DNA of 64,000 bases from Pseudomonas sp. URIL14HWK12:I12 (GTDB taxonomy: Bacteria > Pseudomonadota > Gammaproteobacteria > Pseudomonadales > Pseudomonadaceae): positions 124,001-188,000 of the forward strand of contig NZ_QEQL01000001.1 in NCBI RefSeq assembly GCF_003097135.1, written 5' to 3'. Positions 18,468 to 26,890 of the stretch are shown in pieces. The notes below the pieces were generated by a model. It worked only from the letters and a program-made list of their open reading frames with translations. It was not told where the DNA came from and did no database searches. The translations under genes and the position numbers were made by a program. Positions within the stretch are counted from its first letter, which is position 1. Every line of letters begins with the position of its first letter.

Positions 18468-19088
18468 TCAGTGGCGAGAAAGCAACAGGCCAGTGCCCGC
18501 AGCGCCCAGCAATGTGCCACTGGCGCGGTTGAACAACCGGCGTGCGCTACGGGTTGCCAGCCAGCGCCTGGCGTGCAAGCCAAGCCATGCATAAATCCCG
18601 ATGGCAACCCACTCCAGCACCAGGAACAACATGCCCAGCACGGCAAATTGGGGCAGGGGCGGTTGGTTGAGCTCCAGAAACTGCGGAAGGAAGGCGGTGA
18701 AAATCAAAATGGCCTTGGGGTTGCCCGCCGCCACCAGCAACTCGGTGCGCATCAGGCCGGGGACGTTTGCCGCAATGGGTGCGCCAAAACGAGCCTGCTC
18801 TGGCACCGGCGCTCGCCACAGTTGCACCGCGAGCCACAGCAGGTAGAACGCACCCACCGTCTTGATGACGGCAAAAGCCCATTGAGACGCCACCAATATC
18901 GTGGCCAGCCCCAACGCTGCCAGTGCGATCATCACGCTGAATGCTGCCAACCGGCCAAGCCCGGCCAGGCAGGCGACGCGCCACCCATGCTGGGTCGCGT
19001 TGTTCAGCGCGAGCAAGTTGTTAGGCCCCGGCGCAAGATTCAGCGCAAAGCACGCTGGTATGAACAGCAGTAACGTGGCAAGCGACAT
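18468..19088 (-). CDS. LysE/RhtB-family amino acid exporter
   Basis: 206 residues with six predicted helices. The N-terminal signature FALNLAPGPNNLLALNNATQ and GLGRLAAFS are typical of LysE/RhtB exporters, which export amino acids or derivatives by proton exchange. AAGGAG precedes ATG 19088. It lies between the epimerase and ybiT on the same strand. The transported amino acid cannot be told from sequence. Confidence 0.9.
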   Translation of the reverse strand: MSLATLLLFIPACFALNLAPGPNNLLALNNATQHGWRVACLAGLGRLAAFSVMIALAALGLATILVASQWAFAVIKTVGAFYLLWLAVQLWRAPVPEQARFGAPIAANVPGLMRTELLVAAGNPKAILIFTAFLPQFLELNQPPLPQFAVLGMLFLVLEWVAIGIYAWLGLHARRWLATRSARRLFNRASGTLLGAAGTGLLLSRH

Positions 19089-19121
19089 CCCAAGGCTCCT
19101 TTTCGGGGCGCGCCGCGTGAA

Positions 19122-20708
19122 TCAGACGATCACGCCCTGGCTGCGCAGGTAATCATCATAGCTGCCGCTGAAGTCGGTCACGCCGGTCTCCGAAAGTTCG
19201 ATGATGCGCGTGGCCAGCGAGGAGACGAACTCACGGTCGTGGCTGACGAACAGCAGGGTGCCTGGGTAGTGCTCGAGCGCAAGGTTGAGCGCCTCGATCG
19301 ACTCCATGTCCAAGTGGTTGGTAGGTTCGTCCATCACCAGCACGTTAGGTTTCTGGCAGGCCAGTTTGCCGAACAGCATACGGCCCTGCTCGCCACCTGA
19401 CAGCACCTTCACCGACTTCTGGATATCGTCGGCCGAGAACAGCATGCGCCCCAATGCCGCGCGGATGTTCTGCTCGCCCTGGGTCCATTGCCCCATCCAT
19501 TCGAACAGCGTGTCATTGGCCTCGAAGTCGTGCGCGTGGTCTTGGGCGTAGTAGCCAAGCTCTGCCGCTTCGGCCCATTTCACCGAGCCTTGGTCGGGGG
19601 CCAGTTCATTCATCAAGGTGCGTAGCAGCGTCGTCTTGCCGATCCCGTTAGGGCCGATGATCGCCACCCGCTCCCCGGCTTCGACTTGCAGGTTCAGGCC
19701 GCTGAACAGGGGTTTGCCGTCAAAGCCCTTAGCGACTTTTTCGAGCGTGAGTGCCTGGCGGTGCAGCTTTTTGGTCTGATCGAACCGGATATAAGGGCTC
19801 ACGCGGCTGGACGGCTTGACTTCGTCGAGCTGGATCTTGTCGATCTGGCGAGCACGCGAGGTTGCCTGCTTGGCTTTGGAGGCGTTGGCCGAAAAGCGGC
19901 TGACGAACTGTTGCAGCTCGGCAATCTGCGCCTTCTTCTTGGCGTTGTCGGACAGCAGGCGCTCACGCGCCTGAGTGGCGACGGTCATGTACTCGTCGTA
20001 GTTACCGGGGAACAGGCGCAGCTCGCCGTAGTCCAGGTCAGCCATGTGGGTGCAGACGCTGTTGAGGAAGTGGCGGTCGTGGGAAATGATCACCATGGTG
20101 CTGGACCGGGTGGTGAGCACGCCTTCCAGCCAGCGGATGGTGTTGATGTCCAGGTGGTTGGTAGGTTCGTCGAGCAGCAGCACTTCCGGGTCGGAGAACA
20201 GTGCCTGGGCCAGCAGCACCCGCAGCTTCCAGCCTGGTGCGACTTCGCTCATCGGGCCGAAGTGCTGTTCCAGCGGGATACCCAGGCCCAGCAGCAGCTC
20301 GCCAGCGCGGGATTCGGCGGTGTAGCCGTCCATCTCGGCGAACTCCGACTCCAACTCGGCGACCTTCATGCCGTCTTCTTCGCTCATTTCTGGCAGGCTG
20401 TAGATGCGGTCGCGTTCAGCCTTGACCTTCCACAGCTCTTCGTGGCCCATGATCACGGTGTCGATCACGCTGAAGTCTTCGTAGGCGAACTGGTCCTGGC
20501 GCAGTTTACCCAGGCGCACGTTGGGCTCGAGCATCACCTGCCCGCCGGAGGGCACCAAGTCCCCGCCCATGATCTTCATGAAAGTCGACTTGCCGCAGCC
20601 GTTGGCGCCGATCAGGCCGTAGCGGTTGCCGTTGTTGAATTTGACCGAGACGTTCTCGAACAGCGGCTTGGGGCCGAACTGCATGGTGATGTTGGCGGTG
20701 GAGATCAA
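19122..20708 (-). CDS. ybiT: ABC-F family ATPase YbiT-like (ribosome-associated)
   Basis: A 528-residue cytoplasmic protein with two ABC domains and no membrane segment. Walker A motifs are [12 protein letters not shown] (about 33-44) and [12 protein letters not shown] (about 350-361); [11 protein letters not shown] is the second signature loop, and [11 protein letters not shown] and [10 protein letters not shown] are the Walker B regions. The linker has the charged helical pair of ABC-F proteins that act in the ribosomal E site. Sequence and length fit YbiT. It starts with TTG 20708, the only initiator compatible with the conserved N-terminus [12 protein letters not shown]. Upstream lies an integrase remnant. 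Confidence 0.93.
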   Translation of the reverse strand: MISTANITMQFGPKPLFENVSVKFNNGNRYGLIGANGCGKSTFMKIMGGDLVPSGGQVMLEPNVRLGKLRQDQFAYEDFSVIDTVIMGHEELWKVKAERDRIYSLPEMSEEDGMKVAELESEFAEMDGYTAESRAGELLLGLGIPLEQHFGPMSEVAPGWKLRVLLAQALFSDPEVLLLDEPTNHLDINTIRWLEGVLTTRSSTMVIISHDRHFLNSVCTHMADLDYGELRLFPGNYDEYMTVATQARERLLSDNAKKKAQIAELQQFVSRFSANASKAKQATSRARQIDKIQLDEVKPSSRVSPYIRFDQTKKLHRQALTLEKVAKGFDGKPLFSGLNLQVEAGERVAIIGPNGIGKTTLLRTLMNELAPDQGSVKWAEAAELGYYAQDHAHDFEANDTLFEWMGQWTQGEQNIRAALGRMLFSADDIQKSVKVLSGGEQGRMLFGKLACQKPNVLVMDEPTNHLDMESIEALNLALEHYPGTLLFVSHDREFVSSLATRIIELSETGVTDFSGSYDDYLRSQGVIV

Positions 20709-20728
20709 GGGCCTTACCTATTAGTGAG

Positions 20729-20944
20729 TTACGCTGGGGGAGAGTCTGCTGATACCGATTTGATACCGATCTGCAGTTTTTCCATCTCGCCCCAGTCCGA
20801 GCTTGAGTTGATCCAACGGGCATACGTGGGCAGAAGCATCTGAATGCTGTGCCCAAGGTGTTGGGAAATGAATGCGGGGTTTGGACCGGACATTGCGTGC
20901 ATTGTCGCATAGCTGTGCCTGCAGTTATACGGGCCGGGCAGCGC
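20729..20944 (-). pseudogene. Remnant of a tyrosine integrase (C-terminal 71 codons)
   Basis: On the minus strand a frame opens after a TGA at 20945-20947 and runs to TAA at 20729. It contains YNCRHSYATMHAMSG, the H/R catalytic box, then ISQHLGHSIQMLLPTYARWI with the LGH motif and the catalytic tyrosine. No start codon or N-terminal two thirds are present, so this is the tail of a lost phage or island integrase. It sits 20 bases upstream of the ybiT start, marking an old insertion or deletion site. Confidence 0.85.
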
Positions 20945-21056
20945 TCATTGAGCTTCACGTTACCCAACGATCCCTGGGTGACCGTGGGTTCTCAAGCGGC
21001 GGAAGCTGCTGCTACGATCTGCGCAGAGATCTTTTGCACACATGCTGGGAGCAAGG

Positions 21057-21581
21057 ATGGCCGTCGTCACCGGTAGCGGCATTGGGCAAGCGGACATCGC
21101 TCTGCTCGCCAAAAAATTTTCGGTTACGTTCCCTCGTGACTACTCCGACTTTCTCCGAACGTATAACGGATTCAGGGTTAAGTCCCCGGATTACTGCAAC
21201 ATGCGTTTCGACAAGGTCGACAATGGCTTCATATCATTTGATGCCCTGTTTGGTCATGGGGGCAGTAACGAATATTTCGATATGCTGGCCATGAATCAGG
21301 AGCTTCTCGATGAGCTGGATTTCGTAGCGGCCGCGGCCATTATCGGGGCCGATCCGGGCGGTAACTACTATGTCTTGATCACCGAAGGCCAGCAATCCGG
21401 TGTTTATTACTGGGACCGCTCATGCCTGCATGCAGAGGATGCGAAACGGGGTTATGACATTGCTGGGGGCGAGCCATGCCAGCACCTGTACCAAGTTGCA
21501 GCCACCTTTCAGCAATTCTTCGACACGGTGGCGGAGCTGACAATCCGTAAAGGAATGTCCGTGTCTGCATATGTAGGTTGA
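21057..21581 (+). CDS. SMI1/KNR4 (SUKH) family protein, probable orphan immunity protein
   Basis: A 174-residue protein of the SUKH superfamily: KFSVTFPRDYSDFLRTYNGF is the hallmark helix-loop, followed by a beta-rich part (GADPGGNYYVLITEG) and FQQFFDTVAEL near the end. SUKH proteins commonly neutralise contact-dependent or polymorphic toxins. No toxin gene is adjacent, so it may be an orphan left after a toxin was lost. Start 21057 is chosen because GGGAG lies five bases upstream. It is beside an integrase remnant and sequence scraps, consistent with acquisition by transfer. Confidence 0.85.
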   Translation: MAVVTGSGIGQADIALLAKKFSVTFPRDYSDFLRTYNGFRVKSPDYCNMRFDKVDNGFISFDALFGHGGSNEYFDMLAMNQELLDELDFVAAAAIIGADPGGNYYVLITEGQQSGVYYWDRSCLHAEDAKRGYDIAGGEPCQHLYQVAATFQQFFDTVAELTIRKGMSVSAYVG

Positions 21582-21992
21582 AGTTGGCTCGGCCCGTCAT
21601 TCAGCCTCAAGCGCGATGCCTTCGAAGCGCAGGGGGCATCAGGCAACGCGTATCGATGCGAAATTCATCTGTCCAAACTCAACGGCTACTTTTCGCTGCG
21701 CTTGCGGCTGGCCTTGTGCAATGCGCCGCTGATGCAGGGTGTCAATCGAGTGCTTGAGCAGGCACTGCGCGATCCAGGCTATGTTTACCCGGGCAATTGA
21801 AGCCTGGCCGATACCGAGCGGTCGATCAAAGGGCGCGTCCGAGACATTGGGCTACCTACCCTCGGTAACCAAGGCAGCACTTGGCTGCATGCGCCCCCGG
21901 AGAGCCCCGCCAGCGAGCCGTGATGCGCTCTCTACCGCACAGCAATGGGGCGTTGTGTTCCGTACTGATCCGTTCGGCTACACAACGCCCCC
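21582..21992 (+). other. Gene-free stretch with coding-like scraps after the SUKH gene
   Basis: No complete gene. In the same frame as the SUKH gene, after its stop, 21600-21800 reads like protein (CEIHLSKLNGYFSLRLRLAL, VNRVLEQALRDPGYVYPGN) and continues after one TGA to about 21920. It has no start codon with a ribosome site. I interpret it as debris of a lost gene, perhaps the toxin or another island gene, but cannot name a family. Confidence 0.35.
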
Positions 21993-22730
21993 TTACAACT
22001 CATGGAAAATGTAATTTCCGGCCTCGCCTGGCTCTGTCGCAAGCGCGCGAGCGGCAAGCGCTTGTTCCAGCTCAGCGTTGCGTACGCAGATGCGCCAAGG
22101 GCGCCGAGCTGCAGTGCCGGTGCCGAGCCCTTCGAACGCAGCGAGCATATCGGCTACCGCGGGCCTGTAAATGGCAAACCCGTTTCCCTTCCATGCCGCT
22201 ACCGTGATACCCAGCGCCTCGCACCATTGGACCTTAAGCCGCGCATCGTCTCGGTCAGCCTGGCGGGATTGCAGGATCAACTGGGTCAGCTCTCGATCCG
22301 AGCCAAGCAGGTCACCCTGGCCCCAGCTTTCCGGTGGGCAGTCCTTGGCCTGGGGCGTCATGGAAATGAACGGGTTGATCTCCGCTGGGTAGATCCTGCA
22401 CACCAGCGGCCGCTCGTGGTAAATCCCGCAACGGTTGTCGACGCCCAGGTTAGGGCATTGCGGGATTACATTGGCCGCCAGGATGGCGATAACGTTCAAT
22501 GGAGCGCTTGCGCACTCAACGGGCGCTGATCGCTGCAGGTGGTAATCGAACTCGGCAGCGCCGGCAGGCCACGCCGACTCGTCGAATGCTTCGAGCAATA
22601 ACGCCACCGGGTGCCCGCGCTCTAACCAGAGGCGGGCCTCGGCCACCGTCAGGGGAACGAAGCGGCCACGGCAGCATGACCCGCACCCCACGCAGGTAAA
22701 ACGGATGTCGCCAGCAGTGTTTTCAGGCAT
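21993..22730 (-). CDS. YkgJ-family cysteine cluster protein
   Basis: 245 residues of the putative zinc/iron-chelating YkgJ family. The N-terminal cluster CVGCGSCCRG and the later PQCPNLGVDNRCGIYHERPL with CRIYP supply the conserved metal-binding cysteines. The C-terminal 100 residues are family-variable. Function of the family is not established; a metal-cluster or formylation role is only suggested. It is a single gene; the DNA immediately beyond its stop is the debris region after the SUKH gene. Confidence 0.88.
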   Translation of the reverse strand: MPENTAGDIRFTCVGCGSCCRGRFVPLTVAEARLWLERGHPVALLLEAFDESAWPAGAAEFDYHLQRSAPVECASAPLNVIAILAANVIPQCPNLGVDNRCGIYHERPLVCRIYPAEINPFISMTPQAKDCPPESWGQGDLLGSDRELTQLILQSRQADRDDARLKVQWCEALGITVAAWKGNGFAIYRPAVADMLAAFEGLGTGTAARRPWRICVRNAELEQALAARALATEPGEAGNYIFHEL

Positions 22731-22950
22731 GAGTCATGCTAGGCCTCAGGTCAGGTGGGGGTAAGGGCAACAGGCCACTTGCCGCAGAAGCTTAGCTAAG
22801 GGAAGTGCATGGCGCGAGGCCCAGAAGGGTTGCCAGCGCCAGGCATGTGTCCCGGCAGCCTTTGCCGCCGTCAGGTAGCCGTGAACCTAGTGCAATGCCC
22901 CAGTGCCAAGGCTACTGGGGCGATATTCGATCAATACAGTGGGTAATCAG

Positions 22951-23859
22951 GTGGCCATCGGCTTTGATTTGAATGACCTTCTCGCTTTTCGAAGTGTGGT
23001 CGAGCAAGGCAGTTTTCGCAGCGCTGCCGATGCGATTCGCATCACTCAATCGGCCTTGAGCCGGCGCATCGAAAAGCTGGAAACCGCGTTGGGCGTGAAG
23101 CTGTTCGACAGAACGACACGTAAGGTCTCCCTGACCAACGTAGGCCGTGCTTTTCTACCTCAGGTCGAACGCCTGCTCGACGATCTGGACCTTGCCTTGC
23201 TCAGCGTGGGGGAGGCGGGCGCACTTCGCACCGGCACGCTGACCGTGGCCTGCGTGCCCTCTGCAGCTTATTACTTCCTGCCGCATGCGGTACGCAGCTT
23301 CCATGCTCAATACCCTCGCATCAAGGTCAGGTTGATTGATGCATCAGCCAATGAAGTCAGCGCGGCGGTCACCTCTGGAGAAGCCGATTTTGGCGTTAGC
23401 TTCAGCGGTAACCTCGACCCTGAAGTCGAATTCAGCCAATTGATGGAGGAGCACTACGTCATCGCCTGCCGCCGCGATCACCCCTTGGCGGGCCGCGAAG
23501 CCGTAACCTGGGCCGAGGCCTACCAGCATGACTACATCACATTGGGCAGGTCTTCCGGTAATCGCCTGGTGATAGACAAGGCGTTGCAGGGCCTGAAGGT
23601 CGAAAAGCCCAGCATCTGCGAGGCTCGCCATGTGACGACCTTGCTAGGGCTGGTGGAGGCGGGCTTGGGAGTGGCGGCAGTGCCGTCGATCGCCCTGCCA
23701 ATTGCGCCTCACCCCATTCTGGCCAGCGTGGCGCTGGTCGAGCCGGAAGTGGTGAGGCAGATGGGCATCCTCAAGCGCCGGGGGCGCACGTTGACGCCCG
23801 CGGCACTGCAGTTGGAGCGGCTGATTCGCGAGTTGCCTGAGCGATCAGCGAGGCACTGA
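22951..23859 (+). CDS. LysR-family transcriptional regulator
   Basis: About 302 residues from GTG 22951; the frame is open to 22903 but the family normally begins a few residues before the helix-turn-helix. The HTH is SFRSAADAIRITQSALSRRI followed by LETALGVKLFDRTTRKV, and the rest is a periplasmic-binding-like effector domain (LLGLVEAGLGVAAVPSIALP). It converges on a solute-binding protein and MHS transporter, overlapping the former by 15 bases at the 3' ends, and may control them. Start choice is uncertain because no candidate has a strong ribosome site. Confidence 0.9.
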   Translation: MAIGFDLNDLLAFRSVVEQGSFRSAADAIRITQSALSRRIEKLETALGVKLFDRTTRKVSLTNVGRAFLPQVERLLDDLDLALLSVGEAGALRTGTLTVACVPSAAYYFLPHAVRSFHAQYPRIKVRLIDASANEVSAAVTSGEADFGVSFSGNLDPEVEFSQLMEEHYVIACRRDHPLAGREAVTWAEAYQHDYITLGRSSGNRLVIDKALQGLKVEKPSICEARHVTTLLGLVEAGLGVAAVPSIALPIAPHPILASVALVEPEVVRQMGILKRRGRTLTPAALQLERLIRELPERSARH

Positions 23860-24621
23860 GTCCAGGCCGGTTTTGCGCACAGTATCCTGAGCCTCCTGGG
23901 AAGACAAAAACTGCAGCAGCTGTTTTGCCTCGGCCGGGTGCTCGGCATTTTTCGGGATGCCGGCAGCAAAGCGGGTAACCGACTGCACGCTTTCCGGAAT
24001 CTTGCCCACATAGGTGATGCCATTGACCGGAAGCAGTTCTGCGACCTGCTGGAAGCCTACTTCGTAGTCACCATTGGCAACCACCGAGCCTACCGGAATG
24101 CGCTCGATCATCTTGCTCTTGGGGGCCAGCTGTTGCTCGATCCCGAGTTTTTTGTACAGCTCGTTCTCGATGTAGACACCGCTGGCACTGTCGGAATAGG
24201 CCACAGACTTGGCAGCCAGCAAGGTCTTCTTCAGATCCGCTTCGGTCGCGATGGAGGGTTTGCTGGCTCCCGCTTTGACCGCCATGCCGATACGCGAGTC
24301 GGCCAGCTCAACACGCGAGGCCGGGTCTACCTTGCCCTGCTTGATCAGGTCGTCCAGCGCATAGCCGACCATGATCACCACATCGGCATGCTCGCCGCGC
24401 GCCAGGCGATTGGGGATTGCCTCCTGGGCTTTGCCCATCGAGGGGCCCAGCACAGTATTCAAGGTGTTGCCGCTGTCTTTGATGTATTGCGGGCTGAGGG
24501 CTTTGAAGGCGGCGGTGAAGCCCCCGGAAGTCATGACGGTCAGCTCTTCAGCCTGGGCCGCTGTGCTGAGCGCGCAGGCCGCCAGTAGTAGGGCAGAGAA
24601 ACAGTTAAGCATGGGTTTCAT
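23845..24621 (-). CDS. Periplasmic substrate-binding protein (ModA-like, SBP_bac_11 type)
   Basis: 258 residues with a clear signal peptide (LLLAACALSTAAQA, cleavage before EEL) and the ModA-like fold: ELTVMTSGGFTAAFKALSP, GPSMGKAQEAIPNRLARGEH, ADVVIMV, then YSDSASGVYIENELYKKLGI. Proteins of this subgroup bind organic acids or oxyanions, and true molybdate binding is not implied. It lies 19 bases after the MHS transporter gene, on the same strand, an unusual pairing since no ABC permease is present. It may act as a sensor or scavenger for the same solute. Confidence 0.8.
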   Translation of the reverse strand: MKPMLNCFSALLLAACALSTAAQAEELTVMTSGGFTAAFKALSPQYIKDSGNTLNTVLGPSMGKAQEAIPNRLARGEHADVVIMVGYALDDLIKQGKVDPASRVELADSRIGMAVKAGASKPSIATEADLKKTLLAAKSVAYSDSASGVYIENELYKKLGIEQQLAPKSKMIERIPVGSVVANGDYEVGFQQVAELLPVNGITYVGKIPESVQSVTRFAAGIPKNAEHPAEAKQLLQFLSSQEAQDTVRKTGLDSVPR

Positions 24622-24640
24622 AGCGGTTCCTTGTTTTTAG

Positions 24641-25936
24641 TTATGCAGCGACGGGGGTACGGGTCGCCAGGCGGCGGTAGAGCACAAGCGTTGCGGTGAA
24701 GGCGCAGAGGGCAGCGAACATCATCCAGTACGCCGGAGCAGCCTTGTCGGCCGATACGTGAATTAGCCAGGTAGAGACCGCAGGCGTAAAGCCACCGAAT
24801 ATCGCCGTGGCAAGGCTGTAGGCCAGGGAGAAGCCGGCGACTCGCACTTCAACCGGCATGATTTCCGTGAGCGCCGGAATCATCGCTCCGTTGTAGATGC
24901 CGTACAGGAACGAGAACCACAGCAGCACTTCGAGCATGTGGGCGAAACTCGGCGCCTGGGCCAGGAACGACAGCGCCGGATAGGCAGTGATCAGCGTCAG
25001 CAACGACATGGCGGCCAGCAGTGGCTTGCGGCCTACGCGGTCGCTCAACGCACCGCCAATCGGCAACCAGAAAAAGTTGGAGACACCCACCAGCAGCGTG
25101 ACGATCAATGCATCGCCGGTACTGAGCTGCAATACCGTTTTACCGAAAGTAGGGGCATAAACAGTGATCATGTAAAAGGCGGTAGTAGTCATCGCTACCA
25201 TCAGCATGCCCAAGATCACGATCGCAGCGTTGCTGTACAGCGTGGCGAACACCGCTTTCATGGTAGGGCGTTGCTTGCGCGTCGAAAATTCCTCGGTTTC
25301 CTGCAGGCTGCGGCGCAGAAGAAAAATGAACGGAATGATCAGGCAACCGACGGCAAAGGGAACTCTCCAACCCCATTGCATCAGTTCGGCAGGCGCCAGC
25401 CAGCTGTTCAACCCGTAGCCCAGGGCCGCTGCAACGACGATCGCCACCTGTTGGCTTGCCGACTGCCAGCTTGCGAAGAAGCCCTTGCGGCCCGGCGTAG
25501 CCATTTCAGCCAGGTAAACCGACACACCGCCCATCTCGGCGCCCGCCGAAAAGCCCTGCAGCAGCCGCCCCAGCAATACCAGTGCCGGCGCCCATAGGCC
25601 GATGCTCGAGTATCCCGGCACCAGCACGATGAGAAGGGTACCGCTGGCCATGATCGCCAGGGTAACGATCAGCCCCTTGCGCCGGCCGACGTCGTCGATG
25701 TACGCACCCAGGATGATCGCCCCCAGCGGGCGCATCAGAAAGCCCGCGCCGAAGACAGCGAAGGTCATCATCAGCGAGGCGAATTCGTTGGTAGAAGGGA
25801 AGAACGCGGCAGCGATCTGGGCGGCATAGAAGCCGAACAGGAAGAAGTCGAACTGTTCCAGAAAGTTACCAGAGGTGACCCGGAACACCATTCCGGCCTT
25901 GGATTTCTGCTTGGGAGCTAGGCTTTGCCCGTGCAT
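24641..25936 (-). CDS. MHS-family organic acid:proton symporter (citrate/tricarballylate type)
   Basis: 431 residues, 12 predicted helices, of the metabolite:H+ symporter branch of the MFS. Typical blocks are [57 protein letters not shown] and [20 protein letters not shown]. It probably imports a tri- or dicarboxylate. GGAGATAACA precedes ATG 25936. It is first in a two-gene unit with the ModA-like protein, and a palindrome at 25965-25978 lies upstream. Confidence 0.9.
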   Translation of the reverse strand: MHGQSLAPKQKSKAGMVFRVTSGNFLEQFDFFLFGFYAAQIAAAFFPSTNEFASLMMTFAVFGAGFLMRPLGAIILGAYIDDVGRRKGLIVTLAIMASGTLLIVLVPGYSSIGLWAPALVLLGRLLQGFSAGAEMGGVSVYLAEMATPGRKGFFASWQSASQQVAIVVAAALGYGLNSWLAPAELMQWGWRVPFAVGCLIIPFIFLLRRSLQETEEFSTRKQRPTMKAVFATLYSNAAIVILGMLMVAMTTTAFYMITVYAPTFGKTVLQLSTGDALIVTLLVGVSNFFWLPIGGALSDRVGRKPLLAAMSLLTLITAYPALSFLAQAPSFAHMLEVLLWFSFLYGIYNGAMIPALTEIMPVEVRVAGFSLAYSLATAIFGGFTPAVSTWLIHVSADKAAPAYWMMFAALCAFTATLVLYRRLATRTPVAA

Positions 25937-25964
25937 TGTTATCTCCAGCGATTTTTAGATTGTT

Positions 25965-25978
25965 TGTAAGCGCTTGTA
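25965..25978. promoter_or_regulatory. Operator-like palindrome upstream of the MHS transporter
   Basis: TTGTAAGCGCTTGTAA spans a near-palindrome centred on AAGCGCTT, of the shape bound by LacI-type or related repressors. It lies 29 bases upstream of the transporter start. The binding protein is not identified; the nearby LysR protein usually prefers T-N11-A sites, which this is not. Confidence 0.35.
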
Positions 25979-26199
25979 ACTAGAGATTCTCAAGCAGATT
26001 TTCGAATCGGATAAACGTTTGTTTCGCATGGATTGATGCGTGAAACCGATCAGTGGTTGCTTTCCACTGCTCGCCCTGTGCAAATGACACCTTCGCAGGA
26101 AGCTTTCAACCTTTGAGAAGCTAACCGTTGACCCAGCGGGAACCGGCCTTCACATCACCGGTCCGACGTGACACAGCTTTGAGAAGTCGAGAGCGTCTC

Positions 26200-26586
26200 G
26201 TGAATAATGCCCTGATAGTGGAAGACGAATTTATCGCCCGGCAGTTGCTGACGGACGTGATTTCCGGGCTGGGCCTGCAGGTCACCGCTGTTCAGACCGC
26301 CGATGAAGGCAGGCAGGAATTTTCAAAGGACCCTCAACATTGGGCCTTGGTGGTGACTGACTTCTTCACCCCGGGGCTCAGCACCGGCTCGGACCTGGTC
26401 AGGGACATCCAAAGCATGCGTTCAGACTGCCCGGTAATCGTGTCCAGCGGTTATCTGGACCATGACGACATGCTTGCGGCAGACAATATCAGGCTGCTGA
26501 TCAAGCCTTGGACGATTAGCCACCTTGAGCTGATAGTGACCGAATTGACCGGCCAAGAGGCATCGCAAGGAAGGGATGATCGATGA
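26200..26586 (+). CDS. Single-domain response regulator (first of three paralogues)
   Basis: A 128-residue receiver domain without an output domain. The acidic pocket is in IVEDE, the phosphoacceptor Asp in LVVTDFFTPG, the Ser in VIVSSGY and the conserved Lys in LLIKPW. It shares the pattern TPG-x-S-x-G-x-DL-x-x-D with receivers at 28589 and 36692, so the three form a local family. The start is taken as GTG 26200; an upstream TTG at 26128 would add an unconserved tail. The partner kinase is unknown, but two hybrid kinases are encoded within 11 kb. Confidence 0.88.
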   Translation: MNNALIVEDEFIARQLLTDVISGLGLQVTAVQTADEGRQEFSKDPQHWALVVTDFFTPGLSTGSDLVRDIQSMRSDCPVIVSSGYLDHDDMLAADNIRLLIKPWTISHLELIVTELTGQEASQGRDDR

Positions 26587-26691
26587 TTCGCTGATCGGTC
26601 GATTACCCTATTTCCGGCGGCCGGCTGCGGTGTTCTATGGCGGCACTGCCGGTGGCAAAGGCCGGTTTTTCGGCCACCTCGCACACGACGC

Positions 26692-26791
26692 TTGACAACC
26701 GCCATCAAAAGGTAGAGATTTTCCCCATCGTGTCACTCCTGCATCCAGCCAGGAGTGGCCAAATAACCCGGCCCCCGTGCCGGGTTTTTTT
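26692..26791 (+). ncRNA. Candidate small RNA with its own promoter and terminator
   Basis: TTGACA (26692-26697) is followed 17 bases later by a weak -10 (GAGATT). The downstream sequence forms cactcctg/caggagtg (26734-26741 and 26750-26757) and ends in the hairpin aacccgg/ccgggtt with TTTTTTT (26765-26791). A transcript of about 65-75 nucleotides would result. The -10 is poor and no known RNA family is recognised, so this is a hypothesis. Confidence 0.35.
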
Positions 26792-26831
26792 GTGCCCAAG
26801 AAAAGCCTCGACCTCGGTCGGGGCTTTTTAC
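26765..26831 (+). terminator. Tandem intrinsic terminators upstream of the GH5 gene
   Basis: The first hairpin is aacccgg (26765-26771) with ccgggtt (26780-26786) and seven T residues. The second is aaaagcctcgacc (26801-26813) with ggtcggggctttt (26816-26828), a 13-bp stem with one wobble, continuing TTTTTA. They insulate the GH5 gene from upstream transcription or end a small RNA. The GH5 start is 60 bases further on, so its promoter must lie between or overlap them, or the gene depends on read-through. Confidence 0.75.
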
Positions 26832-26890
26832 GTTATGGGCACAAGGAAACCGCAACACCCAACCTTCAACTCATTTTCGAGGTAACACCC

